From NCBI GenBank assembly GCA_022316685.1, contig JAKJHU010000014.1, forward strand, positions 8,035,001 to 8,099,000: 64,000 bases of DNA, written 5' to 3'. Shown piece by piece: positions 34,101-45,410 of the stretch. A program made the translations under genes and the position numbers. Under the pieces are notes generated by a model that saw nothing but the letters and a program-made list of their open reading frames with translations, was not told the origin of the DNA and did no database searches. Position 1 is the first letter of the stretch, and every line of letters begins with the position of its first letter. The stretch is from Progne subis subis (lineage: Eukaryota > Chordata > Aves > Passeriformes > Hirundinidae).

Positions 34101-35392
34101 AGGGAGATTCCCTGCTGCCTGCACCACAGTCAGCGCTAGGAAAATCCAACTTTTCCAGCTTTTCCACATCCCACAGGAAACATTCACTCACCAACCGACT
34201 GGGCTCCATCACCTGGAGGAATTCACATGATGGCAGCACTGGGATGAAGGAGAATCATCCATCCAGACACAATCCATGGGCTGTTTCCCCTCTTTTCCTT
34301 CAAGGAAAAGCTCAGCAGCAGCGATGGGAACCAAGTTTTCCCTCGGGGTTTTTACTCCTGGGAGTTTTGCCTGGCCTGGTGGGAGGAGCAGCAAGGGCCC
34401 ACCCCTCCAGTCTCTGGAATTCCCACCAAGCAGCTCGAAGAAAACACCTCTGGATGTTTTTTCCCCAAGGGAATGGCACTGCTCACTTGGGCAGGATCAG
34501 GAATCTCCCAGCCAACCTTTGAGCTGGGTGGGAAGCGGCCAAAGTCCAGGGCTCTCCTGATCCACCGATCTCGCTCCCAGGACACTGGAACAATGCAGAA
34601 TTGCACTTTTTCCACACTCAAAAGGTTTGTTCTCCATGTCAAAGCCTCAGAACAAATCAACTGCCCTGGAGAACCTCCCTGGAGAAGCTCCCTGCAGGTG
34701 GATTTCCCTTTTCCAGGTGCCTGGGGCGGAGTTTGGGGCTCAGATGCAGCAGGGACAGGAGCTGTCAGCTGGGCAGGGAAGGTCTGGCTGAGCAATGACA
34801 GAAATGCAATTTCCTGCAAGCCCCAAGCCGGATTTTGGAAAGCAGAAGTTCCCACACTGACAGCTCCTGGCTGGAACAATTCCACTCTGCTCCCACCCCA
34901 GACGAAATCACATCCCTGGGCAGGAGGGAACTCGCACTTCAGGCCAGCTCAATCAAGCAGTTAACATTTCTTTTAAGTGAGAACCAACTCCCTGACCACC
35001 CCCAAGCCAATATTTGCTCCCTGAATGTTCGGGTCAGGCTCCAAGGTGGATCAAGGCCTTACACCAAAGGTCTGGGCTTGATCCCAGCTCACATTCCCGA
35101 AAATCCTGCTCCACCAATACTCCCCCATGGCCTGAACAAGCACCTGTTGGCTCCATTGCTCTCCTCCCTCTCCCCAAGCTGGTCCATACATTCCTCCTTC
35201 CACTCTGGCTGCTCTGATCCATGAAAATCAGATCCCTGCCCGTGGCCAGTTATGAAATGGTTTCAGGATTTTAGCCCATGCTTTGAATTAGTTTCAAATT
35301 TTCAGAGAGACACGGGCAAGAGAGAGGTATTCACACAGTCTGTGCTGAATTTATCCTGCAGCTTCTGGAATATCCTGGGTTAACCCTGAAGT
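31159..35392. other. Intron DNA without recognised features
   Basis: Unique, partly AT-rich sequence. No CR1, gene or RNA was recognised, and none of the short open frames resembles a known family. Confidence 0.45.
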
Positions 35393-35545
35393 CTTTTCAT
35401 GGAATCATTACGATTGGAAAAGCCCTGTAAGGCCATCCAATCCAAAAACGAATCCAATCCAGTCTCCACTGATAAACCACGTCCCAGGTGCCGCTTCCAC
35501 CCTTTTTCAGCGCCTCCAGGAGGTTTCCAGCTGCTCTCAGAGGCA
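35393..35545 (-). mobile_element. CR1: CR1 LINE fragment, older subfamily
   Basis: CATGGAATCATTACGATTGG, AAAAGCCCTGTAAGGCCATC, CACTGATAAACCACGTCCC and GCGCCTCCAGG follow the reverse complement of a CR1 3' end with the 'aagaccttcaagatcat' type sequence. It is clearly more diverged than the GGGACACC-type copies. Confidence 0.65.
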
Positions 35546-38500
35546 GACCTGAAGCTTTCCCCCCTCCCCAAGGAGAGTTCAGGATCTGGATGCTCTCTGC
35601 TGCCTTTCAGGGTCGCTCCGATGGGGCAGCTCCGAGGGAAGCGGGAGCACCATGCCCACCTCAGGACAGCCTGGAGGACCACAGCAGCCGGAAGGACACA
35701 AATTTAACTTCCCAAAACACTGGAAATGCAGGAGCCCAAGTGTCTGGACAAATGTGTGATTCCTGGGATTCAGTGCCACAGGGACGGGATAACTGCCATC
35801 GATCCGCCTCACAGCACAGGCAGGAATATTCCAGGCATGAAAAGACAAAATAGAGACTCCAGCACGTCCTTCCCCATCCAGAAAGCTCCTGCAGAAGTCC
35901 TGGAAGCTGCGGGGACGAGCTTTTAGCAGCACTGCCTGCGCTAAACCCCGTGGGCAGCAAAATTCCTTGGGCAATTCCATGCCTCCCTCCCTGGCCTGTC
36001 ACAGCCCAGTCTGCCTGAGCCACCTCCCCTCCTGCCGGTGTTTCTTTAATTGACTCCGGAATTCGCAGCTATTCTTCCCGGCCAATCCAGCCTGTTGATT
36101 GCAATTATCCTCGGAGAGGCGATGGGAGGAATATTAAAGCCATTAAAAGGCTGATTTGGATTCGATTCGAGCCATTAGAGGCACGGCGAGCGGAGCCTCG
36201 CCGCTTCCCCGGCACCTCCGTGGCTCCTGAGGGCTGTAAATCATCCCGTGGCACATTTGGTACCGCTCTGGACGCAGCCAGGAGTTGAGGAAAGGAGGAA
36301 AAATGAAAAAAAAAAATTAAAAAAATAAAAGGAGGGAGCGGCTTCCTGCAGCTGGGTGAGGAGATTGAACCAAGCATCTCCACAGTGAACCTGCCAAGCA
36401 CCAAGTGCCTTCAGGAAAGAGGTTTCTCCTCTTAGGTGGAGTCCAGAAAACTCAAGGGTCACCTGACACAGCCCATCAGGCTTGGAGGGACCTCATCCCC
36501 TCAATCCAGCCCCAAAACCAGTCATTTCACCCTTTTAGGGGAGAAAGGCAGGAATATTCTCCATTTCTGGACAGCATCTGCCCTCCTGGCCCACAGGGAC
36601 CCTCCCAGAGGGCGTCAGGGAGCTGGGGGCATTCCAGCCCATGGATATGGAATATCCAGGATGGACACATCCATGGCCATCCCACCCCGCCGGGCCTCTG
36701 CTCCTCTCGGTGCTGGGGCTGCCAGTGCCAAGCACAAGTTGCCAAATCCTTCCCAAATTTCCTGGCAGGAGCTTCTCAGGCACCCTGAGGGAGCAGCCTT
36801 GGCCCTCACATCCCGTCTGTGCCAGGTAATCCCACCTGGAAGCTGAACAAGAGCCCTTCCATGGCATTAAGACCATTCACATTCCCTCCTCCAGCCTGTC
36901 CAGCAACTCGGGGCACATCTCTGCTCTGTGGATGTGGCCAAAGGTCCCTCGTCATTGAAACCTTTCCTTTAATCCAGCTGCAGCATTCCCAACCCAGCCC
37001 AGATCCTCTTGGCTGGGAAAACCTCCTAAAACCGTGGAAGAGCTTCCTTAGGAGTGGGAATTTCCTTCTCCTGTGACTCCAGCGTGGCCCACGTCCCTCA
37101 GCACAGTCAGGGTGTGCTGAGGGCACGGCACAGCCCTGGGGATCAGCAGAGATCCCTGAATCCGGGCTGGGATGCTCAGGCAGGGCCAGGGAGGAGGGAT
37201 GGAGCAGGCAGGGATGGGATGGAGAGGAGCAGAGCCCCGGGGAGCAGCAAAGCTGAGGTCACTCCCGTCCCCCCGGGGTGAGCCCTGCCCTGCCTTCACC
37301 TGGGGCATGGAAAACCCCCGGCAAATCGGATCCTGACAGCAGGAAAAACTCGATTTTAATAATCTAAATAAATCATCTCCATAAAAACCATCTCAATGAA
37401 ACATTTCTCCGGGTTCCTGGGAACAGCAAGCAGCCGAGGAAACAGCTCCACTCCAAGCTGCTTTCACATCCCACCCTGATTCCCCACCCCAGTCGAGGCC
37501 TATCCCACTGAAATTCCCCTTTTCCTGAGGTATCCTGCAGGATACCTCAGAGCAATCCAGGCCATTTCCCTGAATTTGCTCCCTGGCTGCCTCCTCTCCA
37601 CGATTCCCGTGTTTACAAACACTTGGGCTTCCAGCAGGGCAAGGCAAGGGTTTGTTATAAACACTGAACCGCAGGGAAATGTCAAGGGCAGGGAGAACAA
37701 AAATAAAAAAGAGGGATATTCACTTCAGGCCGGTTCAGCCTTGAAGGTTTTTTGGGTCCACGCAGATCGTGGGACACGCTGGGTGCTCACAGACATGGCC
37801 AGGGAGGGGCAGGAGGTGACACAGGGACATCAAACACCCCTTCCCAGCCAGCCAGGAGGACAAATGTCCCTTCCCAGCAGCCCTTTGATCCCGGTGGGAA
37901 GTGGAAGGAGCAGAGCTGGAACACCTCCTCCTCCTCCTCATCCCTGGGAGCCAAGGGAAGGGGAATCCTGGGGCAAAGGTGCCTCCAGGACAGCTGGGGA
38001 GAGGAGAAGAGTCTCTCCAGGGTCACCAACAGTGGGAAATCTGCAGAGAGGCAGACTCCAGCTCCTGGGAGTCAGCCCCACCCATGGGAGATGCTCTCCG
38101 TGCCCTGGGCTCCTCCATGCCCAGCTCTGGGTGTCCATCCAGGCTCGTTCCAGCCCCGGATCTGCTCAGCACAAGCTCCAACGTTGCCCAGCTCTCCACG
38201 GGACAAGTCAGGGCGTGACGCAGCCTGAATTCCTTCCAGAGCCTCTGTGCCTGCAGGAGGGAATGGGAGCCAGGAGGAGGAAAATCCTGACAGGGGCAGA
38301 ATTCCTTAGGTGACAGCTCACCTGGTTAAACTCATGCCTGGAGGCAAAGAGCTTCCAGCAGTGCCAGCAGAGCTGATCAGATAATGCTGCAGAAATCAGC
38401 CCCCAAACCACAAAAATGAGGTGGTTTTTGGTGGTTTTTTTTTTTTTTTTTCCCTTTTTTCAGGCTGAGTTCCTGCACAAATGACTGTAATTAAAGTTGT

Positions 38501-39234
38501 TACCTGTCAGCTCCTCAAGGCACTGAGGCTCCGGTGTTCAGGCTTTGGGAAAAAAGCGTCCCTGCATGGCAGCAGTCCCACTCATCCCTCAGCTTACTCA
38601 TCCTGCCCAGCACCCACCCAGATTTGTCACCAGTTAGTGGTAATTCGAGGATTCAGGGGGAAATCCCCACCTCCCCAGCGAGGTGACTTCACAGGAAGTT
38701 AGGGCACGGGATGCCTTTTGAACAACAACGAAAAAAATCATGGAAAAAAAAAAATCTTGTGTGCCAGAGGCAAGGCCACGGGGAACGGCTGGGGAGGCAC
38801 ACGGCGTTTCTCAGCCATCCAAAGGCTCCTGCAGAGCTTCCAGGGGAGCTTTGGTGGATTCCTTTGGAATTCATCCATTATGGAAGAGCCTCAGCCCTGC
38901 CGTGTCACCGGCGTGTCTGCAGCGCTTGTTCCTCTCACATCACTGCAGCTCAGAAGTTCTGTGCAATTCCCAAAGCACCTCAAGAGCGGGATTTGTGTAA
39001 AGCAGCACTGGGGGGTTCAGTCTGACGGACACCAGAGCCTTGGGAAGGTTCTACCCCTTGGGAAAGGAGGGCACACAGCTCCAGCCTGGGAAAAGCTGAT
39101 GTTCCTTGGCCTCTCCAAGGGGACTCAGCTCTGAGACAGCCAGGTGGCACTTGGACACCTGGACACCAGCCCCTGCCACATCCCTGGAGCTGCAGGGAAC
39201 AGCACCACCAGCGCCCAAAGATGCTCTGGGGAAG
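35546..39234. other. Intron DNA; palindrome, otherwise unremarkable
   Basis: Holds the palindrome at 37525-37550, an A-rich run at 36300-36335 and a T-rich run at 38429-38461. No gene was recognised. Confidence 0.45.
37525..37550. repeat. 26-bp perfect palindrome
   Basis: CTGAGGTATCCTG is followed immediately by its exact reverse complement with no spacer, centred on CTGCAG. It lies in unique intron sequence. Confidence 0.97.
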
Positions 39235-39645
39235 TCGGAGAATCATGGTATGGTTTGGGATGGAAGGGACCTGGAAACTCACCTCATTCCCTGCCATGGC
39301 AGGGACACCTCCCACTGTCTCAGGTGGATCCAAGCCCCAGTGTCCAGCCTGGCCTTGGGCACTGCCAGGGATCCAGGGGCAGCCACAGCTGCTCTGGGCA
39401 CCCTGTGCCAGGGCCTCAACACCCTCCCAGGGAACAATTTCTGCCCAAAATCCCATGTAAATCTACCATCCTGCAGCTCAGAGCCATTCCCTGTGTCCTG
39501 TCCCTCCATCCCTTGTCCCCAGTCCCTCTCCAGCTCTCCTGGAGCCCCTTCAGGCTCTGGAATTATCTCTGAGGTCTCCCTGGATCCTTCTCCTCTCCAG
39601 GTGAGCACCCCCAGCTCGGCTCCAGAGGGGGGTTCCAGCCCTTGG
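39235..39645 (-). mobile_element. CR1: CR1 LINE 3' fragment
   Basis: Reverse-complement CR1 runs from AGAATCATGGTATGGTTTGG to GGTGAGCACCCCCAGCTC, about 410 bp. It ends about 150 bp from the donor of the large SCHIP1 exon. Confidence 0.92.
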
Positions 39646-39790
39646 ATTACCTCCGTGGCCTCCTCTGGCCTCTCCCCATCACCTCCACATCCCCGTGCCG
39701 GACCCTCCATCCCCGGCACCATCCCTCCGGGCCGAGACCCCCTGGACCGCAGCCCGCGGCGCCGCTCCCCCCGCGGCGCTCCCCACTCAC

Positions 39791-40228
39791 CGAGGCGGGG
39801 CCGGCCCGCGCCTTGCGCTCCTGCTCCCGGCACTGCAGCCCGGCCAGGTGCCTCTCCAGGGCCGCCCAGTCCATGGCCGGGGGCTGCGGGTCCCGGGGGG
39901 GCCGCGCCCCTGCGCTCCGGCGCCCCTCGGAGCGGGGCGGGGGCCGCGGGCGGGGGCAGCGCCGGGCAGCGGCGGCCGCGGGGCCGCGGCGGAGCCCATG
40001 GGCGGCCGGGCGGAGCGGCGGGGACGGCGGGGAGCCCCCGTCCTCCTCCTCCTCCTCCTCTTCCTCCTCCTCCTCCTCCGAGTCGTCCAGCGCCGCCAGG
40101 TCCAGGCTGCCGGCGGACGGCGAGGACTTGCCCTCCGAGCACGGCGTGGCTTTGCTGGAGTTGGATTCCGAGCCGGAGCGGCCGCTGCCGGCGTCGCTGC
40201 CTAAATCCATGCCATCCTCCCGGGAATC
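39791..40228 (-). CDS. SCHIP1: SCHIP1 large GC-rich coding exon (DSREDG-MDLGSDAG exon)
   Basis: This 438-nt exon gives 146 codons, starting in phase 0 after acceptor CCGGCAG and ending in phase 0 at donor TCG|GTGAGT. It opens DSREDGMDLGSDAG, close to the known SCHIP1 segment DYREDGMDLGSDAG, which fixes frame and acceptor. An ATG at 40210-40208 could be an internal start. In order it has a Ser-rich stretch with a single TPCSE motif, SLDLAALDD, an uninterrupted 12-Glu run written mostly in GAG codons, a Pro/Arg/Ala-rich low-complexity stretch, and a conserved tail MDWAALERHLAGLQCREQE. From memory the mammalian exon is clearly longer between the Glu run and MDWEALE, so the bird version looks shortened or rapidly diverging there. 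The middle is too low in complexity to judge further. It likely acts as a disordered acidic region. Confidence 0.93.
40034..40080 (-). repeat. Coding GAG repeat (poly-Glu) in SCHIP1
   Basis: CTC/TCC triplets on the plus strand are GAG codons on the minus strand. They encode the 12-Glu run of the large exon and are prone to length change. Confidence 0.9.
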
Positions 40229-40479
40229 CTGCCGGAGAGAAGCGGAGGGCGGGCGCGTCAGGGATGCCCGGAGCTCGGCAGCCCGGCGGGCACGGGAAAG
40301 GCCGGCCCGGGGCCGCCCCCGCGCTCCGGAGCTGCCGCCGGCCCCGGGCGGGGCGGGCGGGGCGGAGCGGGGCCGGGCTCCGGCTCCGCCGCTCGGGAGC
40401 TGCGGGAAACGCCGCTCCGACGGGCTGAAACCCCCGCCTTCTCGGTGGTTTATTGAATCGTTCCTCTCTTGCCTTTATT

Positions 40480-40606
40480 TATTTTTTTTATTTTATTATT
40501 ATTATTATTATTATTGGAACTAGGGTGTTAGCTAATGTTGTCGTGGTAGGTGTTGTAACGGGGGGGTTTTTTTTGGTTGTTGTTATAATAAAAAAAAAGA
40601 TTGTTA
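40480..40606. repeat. T-rich / (TTA)n tract
   Basis: TTTATTTATTTTTTTTATTT passes into about seven TTA units and then a GT/T-rich stretch. It sits just upstream of the CpG island over the large exon. Confidence 0.8.
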
Positions 40607-40799
40607 TTCTTTACTTCCACATTTGTTGGATCGGGACGGTGCCAAGCCATCCCAAGTGTCAATCCAGGCTGGTTAGAGGATGGATGGGATCAGCCCGGAG
40701 GGAAAGGGTTTGGGGGTGTTGGTGGAAGGAAAGCTCAGCCTGACCCGGTCACAGGCACTGACAGCCCCAAAATCCCCCCGGTGCTGGCTGATCCCACGG

Positions 40800-41320
40800 C
40801 GTGGGCAGCAGGGGTGGGGGTTCTGCCCCGCTCAGGTGAGACCCCACCTGCAGAGCTGGGCCAGGCTGGCACCCAGCACAGCAGGGACCTGGAGCTGCTG
40901 GAGAGAGCCCAGAGGAGGCCACGGAGCTGCTGCAGGGCTGGAGCCAGGCTGGGAGAGCTGGGAATGTTCACCTGGAGAGGAGAAGGCTCCAGGGAGAGCT
41001 CAGAGACAATTCCAGGGCCTAAAGGGGCTCCAGGAGAGCTGGAGAGGGACTGGAGACAAGGACAGGACACAGGGAATGGCTCCCACTGCCGGAGGGCAGG
41101 GCTGGATGGGAGATTGGGAAGGAATTTTTGGCTGTGAGGGAGGGGAGGGGCTGGGATGGAATTCCCAGATTTGCTGTGGTTGCCCCTGGATCCCCGGCAG
41201 TGCCCAGGGCCAGGATGGACAGAGCTTGGATCCACCTGAGACAGTGGGAGGTGTCCCTGCCATGGCAGGGGTGGCACTGGATGGGCTTTTTCCAACCCAA
41301 ACCATTCCATGAGTTCCTGA
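40800..41320 (+). mobile_element. CR1: CR1 LINE, longest 3' fragment in the window
   Basis: About 510 bp of plus-strand CR1: TGAGACCCCACCTGCAGAGC, GGACCTGGAGCTGCTGG, GGAGAGGAGAAGGCTCC, GATTGGGAAGGAATTTTTGG, GGTGTCCCTGCCATGG and CCAACCCAAACCATTCCATG. Confidence 0.95.
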
Positions 41321-41990
41321 CTGGGTTTGGCGAGGGGGTGGCACCATCTCCGTGTGGGGCTGTGGGTGACTGCAGGGAGCCACAGCGAGTGCCACCCTCC
41401 CTCCCACGGCCCGAGGGACCACGGGACACCCACCCCTGCTCCCACCCGCTCCCTTTCCTGCCTTCTTTAAAAGTAATTTAAAGTAACTCGTTAAGAGTCA
41501 CCTATAAATAACTCCGCTAAAAAAAACCAATCTAGTTTCTGCATTCTGGGTCACCGAAGCCAAGTTTAACACGCGAGTGTTCCCATTCCCAAATCCACGG
41601 CGAGGAGACCTTTGAAGGCAACGTGGGGAGCATCCACCACACGGATCAGGAGCTTCCACACGGGCTTTGGGAGATGTGGCAGCACCCAGCTGCCCTCTGC
41701 TCCCTGCAATCCCGACCCTCTGGATACGGAGGGGGAGAGTTCAGGGCCAGGGGAGAACCAGCAACTCTTAATTAGAGTGATACTGAAACACTGAAACTGG
41801 GTTAGGAGCTGATTTTGTGGCGGGGTTTTGTGTGAGAAACATCCTTTGGGTCACCCAGCGAGAATCTAAACGTCTCCATGGTGTCAGCTCTGACTCCAGC
41901 ACAAATCCAAAACATGATCCCAGCCTGTCCCAGCCACTGGCAGAGAATTCACTGGAGCCCAAAAGCAGCACGGGGGGTTACAAATGCCCT
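41321..41990. other. Intron DNA without recognised features
   Basis: Unique sequence between a CR1 copy and the GGGAA tract. Nothing further was seen. Confidence 0.45.
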
Positions 41991-42164
41991 GGGAAGGGAA
42001 GGGAAGGGAAGGGAAGGGAAGGGAAGGGAAGGGAAGGGAAGGGAAGGGAAGGGAAGGGAAGGGAAGGGAAGGGAAGGGAAGGGAAGGGAAGGGAAGGGAA
42101 GGGAAGGGAAGGGAAGGGAAGGGAAGGGAAGGGAAGGGAAGGGAAGGGAAGGGAAGGGAAGGGA
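41991..42164. repeat. (GGGAA)n pentanucleotide tract, about 34 copies
   Basis: The GGGAA repeat is essentially perfect for 170 bp and ends in GGGAGG. It is open in all frames, so it produces spurious reading frames on both strands. Confidence 0.98.
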
Positions 42165-42351
42165 GGCTCCTGTGCCAGGCCTGACTCCACATCCCCTCCT
42201 GGGCAGCAGTGACCGTGGAGGGACATCCTGGCAGTTCTGGGACCACCAAACCCCCCCAAGATCAGATGGGAAAAACATCGGGAACAGGGCACGGGCTGGG
42301 GCTGGAAGGTTTCGGTGTCCTGGAGTCATCCCCTCTTCTCCCTGTGGGGTG

Positions 42352-42640
42352 GGAATCACAGGCTCATGGAAAGGTTTGGGCTGAAAAGGAACTTTAAACT
42401 CATCTTGTCCCCACCCGTGCCATGTCAGGGACACCTCCCACTGTCCCAGGCTGCTCCAAACCCCAGTGTCCAGCCTGGCCCTGGGCACTGCCAGGGATCC
42501 AGGGGCAGCCACAGCTGCTCTGGGAATTCCAGCCCAGCCCCTCCCCACCCTTGCAGGGAGTAATTCCTTCCCAACGTCCCTGTGGCAGTGGGAAGCCATT
42601 CCCCCTTGCTCTGCCACTACATGCCCTGGTTAAAAATCCA
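42352..42640 (-). mobile_element. CR1: CR1 LINE 3' fragment
   Basis: Reverse-complement CR1 with GGCTCATGGAAAGGTTTGG, CAGGGACACCTCCCACTGTC, GGGGCAGCCACAGCTGC and GTGGCAGTGGGAAGCC. Confidence 0.9.
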
Positions 42641-44317
42641 TCTCCAGCTTTTCTGCAGGAGACTCTGACACCCAGGCACAGCTTCAGAGGGATGAAGGGG
42701 CTGGGATGCACGGGGAATATCACAGGGTTTATTTGGGATTAACCTTTCCCTTGAGGTGTCTCCTCCAGGTGCTCAGCCCGGATTATCCCAATTTTCTCTC
42801 CTGACCCCCAGGAGCAGTTGGATCCCTCCCTCTTCCCATCTGATCCCCGCTTCCCTCCCAGGCTGCCTGGTGGCTGAAACATCCATAAAACCAGGAACCG
42901 CAAAGTGCAGTTTTAAAAATAATCCCAGCAAATGGCAGGAAGGAGCCAAAATCCTGGAGATGAATTGCATGGGGGGAAGGTTTCACCACAGGGTTAGGAG
43001 GGGGTGGCATTTGACACCATTTGCATGCTGCAATTCTTTATTTGGGGCTGCTCTAACGTCACCACCAGCCTCAGAAGGAATTTTTTTTTTCGCTGAGCAA
43101 AGGAGGAGCTGCCTGTGGAAAGTTTGATTTACAGGATCTTCTCTGGGGAAGTTGCTTTCCTTCAACGCCACTGGTAAGGTTTTGTGGAGGACAGGAGCGC
43201 TTCCCCTCTCCCTGAATTTCCCAGTGTGGACATCTGGAGTGGCACGAAACGAGTGGCAGGCGCTTGCCATTCCCAATTTTCCTATTTTAGCGGGATCAAG
43301 CTGTTTCAGCCTTCATTCAGTCCCTGCTTTAAAGTGCCAGTCCTTACAAATCCCTCCCTGCTGCCCTGTCCTCAGACAAATTTGTTCTCTTACAAGGCTT
43401 ATTGCCTCATCCACGTGATTTTTCCAAGTTTCCCTTTTATTTTTTTTCCCCCGACTTCAGACAGATCCAATCATTTTTAACCTCATAGTAAACCCTCCCC
43501 ACCTCTAATTATACACAGGAAAATATGTTCCAAACACAAACGGCATTTCTCTCTTTCACAAACCCTTTTCCTGACGCCGTGGAAAACCCGGGATTTGTAG
43601 GAATTTCCAAGGGTGTGAGCACAAACCCTTGGAGATGAAAGAATCTGGTTTACGGCTCTTTTATTCAAAGCGCAAAGGAGGCTGAACACAAGCAAGGCTT
43701 GCGGGGTTGATTCCGAGGCAGGAATACATCACAAAAATAAGATTCTCCTTCTTTTCCTGGTGCTGGATTAAAAGGCAATTTGCTGATTATCGCGAGCTAT
43801 GAAATCGATTAGATTTTTCTCTTTTGGCACTGCTGTAACCCCATTCTGAAATGGGTTTCTTGTGGTTGTCTCCTGATAAATTGCAGAAGTTTTTGGGTCA
43901 GAGAAGGAGGAAGGCAAGGAAGTCACAACCACCCTTAAAACACCAAAAATCCCTAAAAATGGGAGCATTTCTGTCAGCTGGATCTTTATCCCAACACCCT
44001 CATGTCCACCCAGAGCTCCCAATTTGTGTTTTTATTTTAAAAATTGTTTTTTTGTTTTTTGGTTTTTTTTTCTTGAACTGACTCCCACACAGAGCTGAGC
44101 ATTGTCCCTGCCCAGGTGGGATTTGCCAGGGAAATGATGCTGGGATAAAAATACTCCCGGGATAAAGTAGGAAAGGGAAGTTTCCTCTGGACACAAAGAA
44201 TTTCCCTTTCCTGAAAGGAAAAGGACTGCACCGAGATCAGGGCACATTTCCTTTTCCTGCAGCAACTCCACTGTGATTATTCCTGGCTTTTGTTGATTCC
44301 ATGGGCAGGAAAAAAGC
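42641..44317. other. Intron DNA without recognised features
   Basis: Unique sequence with T-rich runs near 43081 and 44040. No gene or repeat family was identified. Confidence 0.45.
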
Positions 44318-44422
44318 TGTCGGAGTTCACCTGGGATAGTGGAAGGTGCCCCTGCCCAGGGGATTGGAACTGGACGAGCTCTAAGGTCCTTTCCAACCCA
44401 ACCCATTCTGGAATTCTATGAT
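44318..44422 (+). mobile_element. CR1: CR1 LINE 3' end
   Basis: TCACCTGGGATAGTGGAAGG, GTGCCCCTGCCC, CTAAGGTCCTTTCCAACCC and the ATTCTATGA terminus form a short but diagnostic CR1 end. Confidence 0.85.
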
Positions 44423-45269
44423 CTGCTGATCCTGGCATAAATCTTCTGCCAGAGTGGCATATTCTGCAGTTTATCCATACAGAAAACTTGTCTCGTCTCC
44501 ATAAATCCCAATAACATCCTGCAGTCCCTGTGTATTCCCAGTGTGGATTATCCCAATCCCTGCCTTTGGGATTAGGAGCACTGGGATGCTGCACTGCTCT
44601 GGATTTTCCAGCCCTGTGCATCCCTGAGGTTGTAGCAACAAACCAAACGCCAAATTAAGGCAAATTCATTTACAATAGACACGGTGGGGACTCACCTGCA
44701 GCTCCTCGGGCTGCAGGGATGGGATCCATGCAGCTGCATTCCCCTCTGGAATGCTGCATCCTGCCCGGGGAGGGCACCAGGCTGCCAAGCACAGCATTCC
44801 TGGCCAAACCCTCTTGGACCGCTCGGATCTGCAGGTTTAACTCTTTAAATTTAGCCAAATAAGTTTAGCCAATTAATCCTTTGCTTAATTTAGAGGGGGG
44901 GTGAGGAGAAGGGGAGTCCCAGCAGGACTCGGTGATGGCACTGCCACCAGAGCTCTCCTGGTGGCACAGCAGGGAGGGGACAGAGGTGCAGGACAGGGAC
45001 GAGGGCAGCACCCCAAAACTAATCCCTCTCAGGCCGTGCTCAGCAACCTGGGCTCTGGCAGCCCCCAGTTCTCCAAACTGGGATTTGATGCCTGCTGGGA
45101 TGGCTCCACCTCTGCCAGGGCTTCCCTGACTCCCAGAAGTCTCCTCCACATCCTAAAACACCCGCAAAATCCACGTTGTCTCCTTTCCTTTGGAAAAACT
45201 GGAGGATGAGAGGGCTGCTCCTGCCCAGACTGGTTTTCCTCTAAATTATTTGCTCTGGGATGAAGCAGA

Positions 45270-45410
45270 AAATCATGGAATGGGTTGGAAAGGACCTTAA
45301 AGCTCATCCCATCCTCTATCCATGGGCAGGAGCACTTTCCCCTATCCCAGATTTGCTCCCAGCCCTGTCCAACCTGGCCTGAAACAATCCCAGGGGTGGA
45401 GCTGCTTCCC
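45270..45410 (-). mobile_element. CR1: CR1 LINE 3' fragment
   Basis: AATCATGGAATGGGTTGG, AAGGACCTTAAAGCTCATCC and CCTGTCCAACCTGGCC match the reverse complement of CR1. Confidence 0.85.

Larger units (their letters stand above)
5050..40228 (-). other. SCHIP1: SCHIP1 gene, 3' portion of the transcription unit
   Basis: The span holds eight coding exons of schwannomin-interacting protein 1, the partner of the NF2 product schwannomin/merlin. The same exons form the 3' half of the IQCJ-SCHIP1 read-through protein, which is known to associate with ankyrin-G at axon initial segments and nodes of Ranvier. I recognised the protein by eye from its nearly invariant second half, running from AQKNERES to the C-terminal HAESQQKHMAEKMPAK. 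Exon joins are in phase 0 (40228 exon to 11859 exon, and alternative exon to 11859 exon), then 2, 0, 0, 1 and 2, and all introns are GT-AG. The upstream boundary is not the gene start: the 40228 exon begins at a splice acceptor, so the 5' exons of the long and IQCJ-fused isoforms must lie at higher coordinates, probably outside the window. From general knowledge, IL12A lies beyond the SCHIP1 3' end in mammals. Confidence 0.95.
39690..40440. promoter_or_regulatory. CpG island over the large SCHIP1 exon
   Basis: CG-dense sequence covers the whole 438-nt exon and about 200 bp on its upstream side (40230-40440). It may simply reflect the GC-rich coding sequence. It could also be a promoter for transcripts that begin near 40300 and use the in-frame ATG at 40210. 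No TATA box or initiator can be assigned by eye. Confidence 0.5.

Noticed and set aside
39106..40428. 440-codon plus-strand frame
   Set aside because: It runs across a reverse CR1 and then antisense to the SCHIP1 exon. It is open because of high GC, and the other strand has the conserved protein.
41817..42617. Frames of GREGKGREGK or FPSLPFPSLP repeats
   Set aside because: They arise from the GGGAA pentanucleotide tract, which is open in all six frames.
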